From Pelagibius sp050290145 (GTDB lineage Bacteria; Pseudomonadota; Alphaproteobacteria; Kiloniellales; Kiloniellaceae), in NCBI GenBank assembly GCA_050290145.1, contig JBNKHC010000256.1:1-19168 (forward strand): a DNA stretch of 19,168 bases. The letters are read 5' to 3'. A program made the translations under genes and the position numbers. Shown piece by piece: positions 13,932 to 19,168 of this stretch. The notes under the pieces are model-generated. The model searched no databases. It saw only the letters and a program-made list of their open reading frames with translations, and was not told the DNA's origin. Within the stretch, counting starts at the first letter, position 1, and the number at the start of each line of letters is the position of its first letter.

Positions 13932-14875
13932 AACCGATCACCCGCGAGGCCGTCGCCGAGACCGAAAGGCTGATCCGGCCCTACATCCGGCGCACCCCGG
14001 TGCTGGCGGTCGACCTGGAGGATTTCGGGCCCGCCTATGAAAGGGCGCCGCGGCCGGTGGACCTGAAGCTGGAGTTCCTGCAGCACTCAGGCTCCTTCAA
14101 GGCGCGCGGCGCCTTTGCCAACCTGCTGACCCGCAAGGTGCCGGAAGCTGGCGTGGTGGCGGCTTCCGGCGGCAACCACGGCGCCGCCGTAGCCTATGCG
14201 GCCAGGAAACTGGGCATTCCCGCGACCATCTTCCTGCCCTCGGTCACCTCGCCGGCCAAGGCCGAGCGCATCGAGCGCTACGGCGCCAGGCTGGTGGTGG
14301 GCGGCGAGCGCTATGCCGACGCCCTGGCCGCCAGCGAGGCCTTCGTGGCCGAGAGCGGCGCGCTGCCGGTGCACGCCTTCGACCAGCCGGAGACCCTGCT
14401 GGGCCAGGGCAGCGTCGGCCTGGAGATCGAGGCGCAGCTGCCGGAGATCGACAGCCTGCTGGTGGCCACCGGCGGCGGCGGCCTGATCGGCGGCATCGCC
14501 GCCTGGTTCGCCGGGCGCATCAAGGTGGTGGCGGTGGAGCCCGAGGGCGCGCCGACCCTCTACAAGGCCCTGGCGGCGGGCCACCCGGTCGATGCCGAGG
14601 CCGAGGGCATCGCCGCCGACTCCCTGGCACCCCGCCAGGTCGGCCAGCTCATGTTCCCCCTGGCCAAGGCCCACGTGGAGCGCTCGGTCCTGGTCAGCGA
14701 CGACGACATCCGCGCCGCCCAGCAAGCCCTCTGGGAGACGCTGAGGGTGGTGACGGAGCCGGGCGGGGCGGCGGCCATGGCGGCGCTGCTGTCCGGCAAG
14801 TACCGCCCGGCGGCCGGCGAGAAGGTGGCGGTGCTGCTCTGCGGGGCCAACACCACCGCCGTCAATTTCGGCTGA
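13928..14875 (+). CDS. Threonine/serine dehydratase-like PLP enzyme
   Basis: A 315-residue fold-type II PLP enzyme, deaminating L-threonine or L-serine to 2-oxobutyrate or pyruvate by family. The cofactor lysine is Lys58 in SGSFKARGA, the phosphate and substrate loop is SGGNHG (80-85), and the glycine-rich PLP-phosphate loop is GGGGLIGG (182-189). There is no C-terminal ACT domain, so it is the short catabolic or TdcB-like form and is not expected to be feedback-inhibited by isoleucine. Serine racemase or hydroxyaspartate dehydratase activity cannot be excluded. The ATG at 13928 shares 4 bp with the end of the ChaC-like gene; upstream in-frame sequence belongs to that gene. Confidence 0.88.
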   Translation: MKPITREAVAETERLIRPYIRRTPVLAVDLEDFGPAYERAPRPVDLKLEFLQHSGSFKARGAFANLLTRKVPEAGVVAASGGNHGAAVAYAARKLGIPATIFLPSVTSPAKAERIERYGARLVVGGERYADALAASEAFVAESGALPVHAFDQPETLLGQGSVGLEIEAQLPEIDSLLVATGGGGLIGGIAAWFAGRIKVVAVEPEGAPTLYKALAAGHPVDAEAEGIAADSLAPRQVGQLMFPLAKAHVERSVLVSDDDIRAAQQALWETLRVVTEPGGAAAMAALLSGKYRPAAGEKVAVLLCGANTTAVNFG

Positions 14876-14894
14876 GGCCCCGTAAGTTTCCCGT

Positions 14895-14920
14895 AAAACC
14901 CGCGGAAATCCGGGGGTTTT
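14895..14920 (+). terminator. Hairpin terminator after the dehydratase gene
   Basis: A 26-base inverted repeat 19 bases past the stop codon: AAAACCC and GGGTTTT form the outer stem, a G/G mismatch follows, and CGG/CCG closes on an AAAT loop. The right arm ends in TTTT, giving a rho-independent-like layout. Because the repeat is symmetric it would work in both directions, but only the plus strand has a gene to end here. Confidence 0.6.
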
Positions 14921-15083
14921 GGGCCTCGCGCCGCTGTGAGCGCTCCATCGCATCCCACCGTCACATTCTCGTGTAGTGACGTGATTTGATCGTCCAGGGG
15001 GCGGCCAAATATCTCTAAACCAGCAGGCAGCGGCCTGCGCCCCGCGAGGGGACTGGTGCAACAGGAGATGTGAGGTTTCCCCC
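14921..15083. promoter_or_regulatory. Upstream region of the YHS-bufferin gene cluster
   Basis: This gap should hold the promoter of the YHS gene and possibly of the whole cluster. It includes relatively A+T-rich stretches (GTGATTTGATCG near 14981; CAAATATCTCTAAA near 15007) that are promoter candidates, and ACAGGAGATG at 15061-15070, before the start region of the YHS gene. Bufferin operons in Caulobacter are controlled by the extracytoplasmic sigma factor SigF; I could not identify its promoter motif here with confidence. Confidence 0.35.
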
Positions 15084-15641
15084 ATGATGCGCAAACTCCT
15101 TCTGGCCTCGGCCCTGTCAGTCATGACGCTGGGCGCGGCCCAGGCCGGCGAGCAGTACGTCGATGAGACCGGCTATGCGGTCAGCGGCTACGACCCCGTC
15201 GCCTTCTTCGAACTGAAGCAGAACCCGGTCGGCGAGCGGCAGCCCGAAGCGGTCCCCGGAAAGGCCGGCATCACCGCCGAGTACAACGGCGCCAAATGGG
15301 CCTTCGCTTCCGAGGGCAACCGCGACAAGTTTCTGGCCGATCCGGAGAAGTACGCTCCGGCCTATGACGGCCACTGCGCCTACGGCGTCGCCCAGGGCGG
15401 CAAGGTGCCGGGCAATCCCAACCTGTGGCGCATCATCGACGGCAAGCTCTACCTCAACATCACCCCGACGGTGGTGGGCTTCTGGGAGAAGGACATCGAC
15501 GGCTTCCTGGTGAAGTCCGAGGACAACTGGGAGTCCAAGGAAGCGGCGCCGGCCTCGACCAAGAGCTGGAAGGCCATCGCCGACAACAACGGCACCTATT
15601 CGGTCGATGCGCCGCTGAAGCCGAAGGCGCTGACCAACTGA
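15084..15641 (+). CDS. Exported YHS-domain protein
   Basis: A 185-residue periplasmic protein. Residues 1-21 are a signal peptide (MMRKLLLASALSVMTLGAAQA, cleavage before GEQ). The mature protein has the YHS-type module: GYAVSGYDPVAFFE (31-43), then ITAEYNGAKWAFASEGNRDKFLADPEKYAPAYDGHCAYG with a single Cys98, then the C-terminal NPNLWRIIDGKLYLN segment found in this exported subfamily. YHS domains occur in metal-handling proteins, including copper ATPases, and are presumed metal-binding; direct function of the exported form is not established. It lies 69 bp upstream of bufA on the same strand with no terminator visible, so it is likely part of, or coregulated with, the bufferin operon. ATG codons at 15084 and 15087 are both possible starts. 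Confidence 0.85.
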   Translation: MMRKLLLASALSVMTLGAAQAGEQYVDETGYAVSGYDPVAFFELKQNPVGERQPEAVPGKAGITAEYNGAKWAFASEGNRDKFLADPEKYAPAYDGHCAYGVAQGGKVPGNPNLWRIIDGKLYLNITPTVVGFWEKDIDGFLVKSEDNWESKEAAPASTKSWKAIADNNGTYSVDAPLKPKALTN

Positions 15642-15710
15642 TTCACGCTTCGGGCACGCAAGGCCCGGAAACTAACGACCGCATAGAGAGTTGAGAAGGA
15701 GAGTCCTTAT

Positions 15711-16040
15711 ATGGCTGACAAGACGAAAACGATGAGCGCGGCGATGATTGCCGGTGCGGTGGCCCTGGCGGTTTCGGCGACGGCGGATGTGACCCCGGCC
15801 TCCGCCCAGGCCAAGGAGAAGTGCTACGGTATCTCGCTGGCCGGCCAGAACGACTGCGCCGCCGGTCCCGGCACCACCTGCGCCGGCACCTCGACCGTCG
15901 ACTACCAGGGCAATGCCTGGAAGCTGGTGCCCGCGGGCGACTGCGCCAAGTACGGCGTCGAGGAGAGCGAGGCCAAGTACGAGCTGCCCGGCGACCGCAA
16001 GGGCTCGCTCGAGGCGCTGGAGCGCGATCAGCCGGCCTGA
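15711..16040 (+). CDS. bufA1: Bufferin-type metallophore precursor (DUF2282, BufA1-like)
   Basis: The 109-residue precursor of a ribosomally made, post-translationally modified metal-binding peptide. An N-terminal hydrophobic segment ending ASAQA (about 1-34) is a Sec signal. The core follows the DUF2282 pattern with four cysteines: Cys38 (EKCYG), Cys49 (GQNDCAAG), Cys57 (TTCAGTS) and Cys78 (PAGDCAKYG), plus AWKLVPAG. In the characterised Caulobacter bufferin, a DUF692 enzyme with a DUF2063 partner converts core cysteines to thiooxazole rings that bind copper; both enzyme genes follow here. AAGGAG at 15697-15701 is a strong ribosome site nine bases before the ATG. The acidic/basic tail (83-109) after the last cysteine is not part of the known core. 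Confidence 0.93.
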   Translation: MADKTKTMSAAMIAGAVALAVSATADVTPASAQAKEKCYGISLAGQNDCAAGPGTTCAGTSTVDYQGNAWKLVPAGDCAKYGVEESEAKYELPGDRKGSLEALERDQPA

Positions 16041-16060
16041 GGCTGGTCCTCAAGGAGTTT

Positions 16061-16092
16061 CGCGCCCGGCCGTGATGTCGCGGCCGGGCGCG
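16061..16092 (+). ncRNA. Intercistronic stem-loop between bufA and bufB
   Basis: A perfect 12-bp GC stem, CGCGCCCGGCCG (16061-16072) pairing with CGGCCGGGCGCG (16081-16092), with an 8-base loop, lies in the 87-bp gap after bufA. It is followed by GCTTTCCC, too few T residues for a normal terminator. Such hairpins often act as partial terminators or block 3' exonucleases, leaving the upstream message in excess. Confidence 0.75.
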
Positions 16093-16127
16093 GCTTTCCC
16101 GGCGGCGTGAACTGGAGGATGGCTGGC

Positions 16128-17036
16128 ATGGCGGTTTCGGCGGAGATCCCGGCGCGCGCCGGGGTGGGCCTCAAGGCCCAGCACTACGACGCCATCCTGG
16201 GCGGCCGTCCCGATGTCGGCTGGTTCGAGGTGCATGCCGAGAACTACATGGGCGCCGGCGGCCCGCCGCACCACTACCTGGAGGCCATCCGCCGCGACTA
16301 CCCCATCTCGTTGCACGGCGTCGGCCTGTCCATCGGCGCCGCGCGTCCCCTGGACGAGGAGCACCTGGCGCGTCTCAAGGCGCTGAACGAGCGCTACGAA
16401 CCGGGCCTGGTCAGCGAGCACCTCGCCTGGTCGACCCATAACGACGTCTTCTTCAACGACCTGCTGCCGCTGCCCTACACGGGTGAAGCCGTGGCGCGGG
16501 TCAGCGACCACATCGACCGCCTGCAGGAGGTGCTGGGCCGGCGCATCCTGCTGGAGAACCCTTCTACCTACGTCGCCTTCGAGACCAGCGAGATGAGCGA
16601 GCTGGAATTCCTGCAGGCCGTCTCCCTGCGCAGCGGCTGTGGGCTGCTGCTGGACGTGAACAACGTGCTGGTCTCCGCCACCAACCAGGGCTACAGCGCC
16701 GAGGCCTATATCGACGCCTTCCCCATGGTCGCGGTGGGCGAGATCCATCTGGCCGGCCACGCCCGCGACCGCGACGACGCCGGCCAGCCGCTGCTGATCG
16801 ACGCCCACGACCGCCAGGTCGACGACAAGGTCTGGACGCTCTATGCGCGCGCCATTGCCCGCGCGGGCGTGAAACCGACGCTGATCGAATGGGACAACAA
16901 CGTGCCGAGCTGGCGCGAGCTCTTCGCCGAGGCGCGAACCGCCGAGCGCCTGATGGTGGCGCAGGACGCCCTGCGCTGTGACCGCGCGGGCAAGGGTGAA
17001 TTGGGGCAGGAGGCCGGACATGCAAAGGCTGGCTGA
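16128..17036 (+). CDS. bufB: Multinuclear iron oxygenase (DUF692/MNIO), BufB-like
   Basis: A cytoplasmic TIM-barrel enzyme of the MNIO family (MbnB, TglH relatives) that oxidatively modifies cysteines of the precursor peptide. The 302-residue product contains the expected metal-ligand pattern: His63 (SLHGVG), Glu97-His98 (VSEHLAWS), Glu143-Asn144 (LLENPS), Asp176 and Asn178 (LLLDVNNV), Glu205, His207 and His211 (GEIHLAGH), Asp225-His227 (IDAHD) and Glu254 (LIEWDNN). I choose the ATG at 16128, nine bases after GGAGG (16114-16118); a GTG at 16107 and an ATG at 16119 are in frame but lie before or next to that ribosome site. The C-terminus overlaps bufC by 17 bases, indicating coupling of enzyme and partner. 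Confidence 0.93.
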   Translation: MAVSAEIPARAGVGLKAQHYDAILGGRPDVGWFEVHAENYMGAGGPPHHYLEAIRRDYPISLHGVGLSIGAARPLDEEHLARLKALNERYEPGLVSEHLAWSTHNDVFFNDLLPLPYTGEAVARVSDHIDRLQEVLGRRILLENPSTYVAFETSEMSELEFLQAVSLRSGCGLLLDVNNVLVSATNQGYSAEAYIDAFPMVAVGEIHLAGHARDRDDAGQPLLIDAHDRQVDDKVWTLYARAIARAGVKPTLIEWDNNVPSWRELFAEARTAERLMVAQDALRCDRAGKGELGQEAGHAKAG

Positions 17037-17823
17037 CCTGCAGGCGGAGTTCGCCGCGGCACTCAGCGACCCGGCGCTGCCGGCGCCGGCGGCCGTACGC
17101 CGCCCAGGAAATCGGGGCCAGGTGAAGCTGCCGCAGAGCCGGCGCTTCGACGTCTATCGCAACAACATGATGGTCAGCCTCATCGAGGCGCTGGAGGCCA
17201 CCTACCCCGTGGTCCAGCGCCTGGTGGGCAGCGACTTCTTCAAGGCGGCGGCCAAGACCTATATCCGGCGGACGCCGCCGCGCTCCCCGGTGCTGCTGCT
17301 CTACGGCGAGACCTTCGGGGACTTCCTCGACGGCTTCGAGCCGGCGGCCGGCGTACCCTATCTGGGCGACGTGGCGCGCCTGGAGTGGGCGCGGGTCAAT
17401 GCCTACCACGCGGCCGATGCGGAGCCGCTGACCATCGAGCGCCTGGCGGTGCTGCCGCAGGACCTGCTGGCGGAGGTGCGCTTCACGCTGCACCCCTCGC
17501 TGCGGCTTATCAGTTCGATCTATCCGGTGGCCTCCCTCTGGGCGGCGACCAGCGGGGCGGACCCGCAAGCCGAGGTCGACATGAAACGCGGCGAGGACGC
17601 CGCGGTGCTGCGCCCCATGCTGGCGGTCGACCTGCGCCTGCTGCCGCCGGGCGGCCACGCCTTCATGGCGGCGCTGGCCGACGGCCGCACCCTGGGCGAG
17701 GCGGCGGACCAGGCCGCGCAGAAGGTGGCCGGCTTCGATCTCGCCTGCCATCTGCAGGGGCTGTTCCAGCTCGGCGCCGTTGCCGACCTTCATACGCCCG
17801 AACCGATTCAAGAACAGGCATAG
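17020..17823 (+). CDS. bufC: MNIO partner protein (DUF2063), BufC-like
   Basis: A 267-residue protein with the N-terminal DUF2063 (putative DNA-binding domain in older annotation) and a C-terminal beta/alpha part. Landmarks are RRFDVYRNNMMVSLIEALEATYPVVQRLVG (about 44-73), SPVLLLYGETFGDFLDGF, and PYLGDVARLEWARVNAYHAAD. In methanobactin and bufferin systems such partners bind the precursor and present it to the iron enzyme; the DNA-binding label is likely wrong in this context. The ATG at 17020 follows AGGAGG by about six bases and lies inside the end of bufB. Ten bases separate its stop codon from the DoxX gene. Confidence 0.92.
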   Translation: MQRLADLQAEFAAALSDPALPAPAAVRRPGNRGQVKLPQSRRFDVYRNNMMVSLIEALEATYPVVQRLVGSDFFKAAAKTYIRRTPPRSPVLLLYGETFGDFLDGFEPAAGVPYLGDVARLEWARVNAYHAADAEPLTIERLAVLPQDLLAEVRFTLHPSLRLISSIYPVASLWAATSGADPQAEVDMKRGEDAAVLRPMLAVDLRLLPPGGHAFMAALADGRTLGEAADQAAQKVAGFDLACHLQGLFQLGAVADLHTPEPIQEQA

Positions 17824-17833
17824 AGTTAGAACG

Positions 17834-18436
17834 ATGACTCAAGCGATCTCCCGCGCGCTGCGCCTCTACCGCTGCGCCGTCGGCCTGACCGAGGCCCGCC
17901 TCGACGGCTGGTTCCTCGGGTTGCTGGCGCGCTTCCTCTTCGCCGCCGTGCTGCTGGTCTATTATCTCAACTCGGCCAGCACCAAGGTGGGCGAGGGCAT
18001 CGCCGGCTTCTTCTCGGTCGGCGACAACGCCTATTTCCAGATACTGCCGAGCGTGGTGGAGGCCTATGGCTACGACGCCTCCCAGGTGCCCTTCTTCCCT
18101 TACGACCTGATCGTCGTCGCCGGCACCTACGCCGAGTTCATCCTGCCGATTCTCATCGTGCTGGGCCTCTTCACGCGCCTTGCGGCGCTGGGGATGATCG
18201 GCTTCACCCTGGTGCAGAGCTACGTCGATATCGCCTTCCACGGCGTCGACGCCAAGACCATCGGCGCCTGGTTCGACCGCTTCGCCGACGCGGCGATCCT
18301 GGACCAGCGCGCGCTGTGGGTCTTCCTGCTGGTCACTCTGGTGGTGAAGGGCGCCGGCGCGGTCTCGCTGGACTGGGTCTTGGGGCGGAAGCTGCTGGCG
18401 GCGCAGGAGCCGGCAGTGCAGCAACCTGCTGAATAG
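17834..18436 (+). CDS. DoxX-family membrane protein of the bufferin operon
   Basis: A 200-residue inner-membrane protein with about four hydrophobic segments: FLGLLARFLFAAVLLVYYLN, then segments near IVVAGTYAEFILPILIVLG, LAALGMIGFTLVQSYV and WVFLLVTLVVKGAGAVSLD. The RFLFAA and AEFILP(I/L) patterns and the closing GAGxxSLDxxLG are typical of DoxX/TQO-small-subunit-like proteins. Genes of this kind commonly end DUF2282-DUF692-DUF2063 operons; the role may be in redox or export of the modified peptide, but this is inference. The ATG at 17834, ten bases after the bufC stop, fits the operon; an earlier in-frame start at 17780 would overlap bufC by 44 bases. Confidence 0.88.
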   Translation: MTQAISRALRLYRCAVGLTEARLDGWFLGLLARFLFAAVLLVYYLNSASTKVGEGIAGFFSVGDNAYFQILPSVVEAYGYDASQVPFFPYDLIVVAGTYAEFILPILIVLGLFTRLAALGMIGFTLVQSYVDIAFHGVDAKTIGAWFDRFADAAILDQRALWVFLLVTLVVKGAGAVSLDWVLGRKLLAAQEPAVQQPAE

Positions 18437-18442
18437 AGCGGT

Positions 18443-18545
18443 GGCACATCCTTCGAGACGGGCTTTCAGCCCTCCTCAGGATGATGATCGAGTGTAGGTC
18501 CTCACCCTGAGGAGCCGGCGCAGGCGGCGTCTCGAAGGATGTGCC
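18443..18545. repeat. Palindromic intergenic repeat with terminal 18-bp perfect arms
   Basis: GGCACATCCTTCGAGACG (18443-18460) is the exact reverse complement of 18528-18545. A second, inner pair CTCCTCAG/CTGAGGAG adds to the fold, giving a 103-base cruciform-capable element between the end of the bufferin operon and the convergent SDR gene. The same ends, CATCCTTCGAGACG and CGTCTCGAAGGATG, are known from dispersed alphaproteobacterial intergenic repeats. It is well placed to act as a two-way terminator or transcript stabiliser. Confidence 0.85.
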
Positions 18546-18555
18546 GCATGCGCCT

Positions 18556-19168
18556 TTACGCCACCAGCCCGACCTTGCGGCGGCCTTCCTCGCTCTTCAG
18601 CGAGAAGTCGCCGCCGTCGTAATCCGAAGCCTCCTTCGTGCACAGCCAGACGACGGCCTTCGCCGGCCAGTCCGGGGAAATGTGCACCGAGGGGTCGAGC
18701 TGGCTCACCGGGTTGATGCCGGAGCTCTTGATGGAGACCTGCATTCCTGTGGCGACGGTGCCGGGGCTGAGGCCGACGACGCGCACGCCCTTGTCGGCGT
18801 ATTCCTTGTGGACGCAGCGCGTCAGCATCAGCACCGCCGCCTTCGAGGAGCAATAGTGGCTCCAGCCTTCCAGCGCGCTGGTGGCGGCGCCGGAGCTGAC
18901 GTTGACGATGACGCCGGAGCCCTGCGCCTCCATGATCGGCAGCACCGCGCGCAGGCCGTGATAGACGCCCTTCACGTTGATGTCGATGGCCTGGTCCCAG
19001 CCGGCGGGATCGGACTCGGCCAGTCGCGCGATGGGCTCGATGACGCCGGCGTTGTTCACCAGGATGTCGACGCTGCCGAAGCTCGACTTGCAGAGCTCCA
19101 CCGCCGCGGCGACGTCGTCGTAGCTGGCGACGTCGCAGGCGATGGCCTTGGCCTTGCCGCCGGCCGCG
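18556..19168 (-). CDS. Short-chain dehydrogenase/reductase, 5' end outside the window
   Basis: The last 204 codons of an SDR-family NAD(P)-dependent oxidoreductase; the frame stays open to the right edge (AIACDVASYDDVAAAVE before the first internal candidate start), so the N-terminal glycine motif lies outside. Visible motifs are DILVNNAG, INVKGVYHG, the catalytic Ser in VIVNVSSGAATS, YCSSK (catalytic Tyr and Lys), and the segment LSPGTVATGMQ with the usual Pro-Gly. The closing part (WPAKAVVWLCTKEASDYDGGDFSLKSEEGRRKVGLVA) departs from the usual glycine-rich SDR end, as in a subset of the family. Substrate cannot be predicted. It converges on the bufferin operon across the palindromic repeat. 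Confidence 0.9.
   Translation of the reverse strand, partial: AAGGKAKAIACDVASYDDVAAAVELCKSSFGSVDILVNNAGVIEPIARLAESDPAGWDQAIDINVKGVYHGLRAVLPIMEAQGSGVIVNVSSGAATSALEGWSHYCSSKAAVLMLTRCVHKEYADKGVRVVGLSPGTVATGMQVSIKSSGINPVSQLDPSVHISPDWPAKAVVWLCTKEASDYDGGDFSLKSEEGRRKVGLVA

Noticed and set aside
1..19168. CRISPR arrays, tRNA or rRNA genes, transposase or integrase genes.
   Set aside because: None was seen on either strand; the only repeats are the two palindromes, the two gene fragments and short direct repeats listed above.

Overview
The window is a GC-rich (about two thirds G+C by eye), densely coding bacterial segment. Gene content and order point to an alphaproteobacterium of the Rhodospirillales type in the broad sense: a PhaB acetoacetyl-CoA reductase, metX-metW, a chorismate mutase-hisC-tyrA cluster, DUF2125, a DUF2282/DUF692/DUF2063/DoxX operon, and two large palindromic intergenic repeats of the kind scattered through alphaproteobacterial genomes. 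This assignment is inferred from gene families, not from a marker gene.

Layout. 68-1928 (+): phaB, a carboxymuconolactone decarboxylase-fold protein and a Nudix hydrolase. 1957-2069: a palindromic repeat. 2148-3053 (+): an EamA/DMT transporter, ending 4 bp inside a convergent DUF985 cupin (3050-3520, -). 3610-4365 (+): a divergent methyltransferase-like gene. 4366-7114: a patchwork region holding a small YciI-like gene (-), a decayed second copy of the 3' end of the methyltransferase gene, a 601-residue exported protein of unknown function (-), and a 42-bp remnant of metX. 7115-8964 (-): metX-metW, with start and stop codons overlapping. 9256-12184 (+): chorismate mutase (fused to degenerate prephenate-dehydratase-like and ACT-like parts), hisC and tyrA, also coupled by 4-bp overlaps; tyrA runs 68 bp into the convergent DUF2125 gene (12117-13184, -). 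13278-14875 (+): a ChaC-type gamma-glutamylcyclotransferase overlapping a serine/threonine dehydratase, closed by a hairpin terminator.

The most notable system is 15084-18436 (+). An exported YHS-domain protein is followed by a bufferin-type operon: a DUF2282 precursor with signal sequence and four cysteines (bufA), a DUF692 multinuclear iron oxygenase (bufB), its DUF2063 partner (bufC) and a DoxX membrane protein. By analogy with the copper-binding bufferins of Caulobacter, BufB and BufC should modify core cysteines of BufA, which is then exported to bind metal in the periplasm. Two features stand out: the YHS gene only 69 bp upstream of bufA, and a 12-bp perfect stem-loop between bufA and bufB that could keep precursor transcripts in excess over enzyme transcripts. 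The operon is followed by a second palindromic repeat and by the 3' part of a short-chain dehydrogenase gene that leaves the window.

The other main anomaly is the patchwork at 4366-7114. Partial copies of both flanking loci (methyltransferase on the left, metX on the right) border a gene of unknown function, as expected for DNA brought in and joined by recombination with related sequence.
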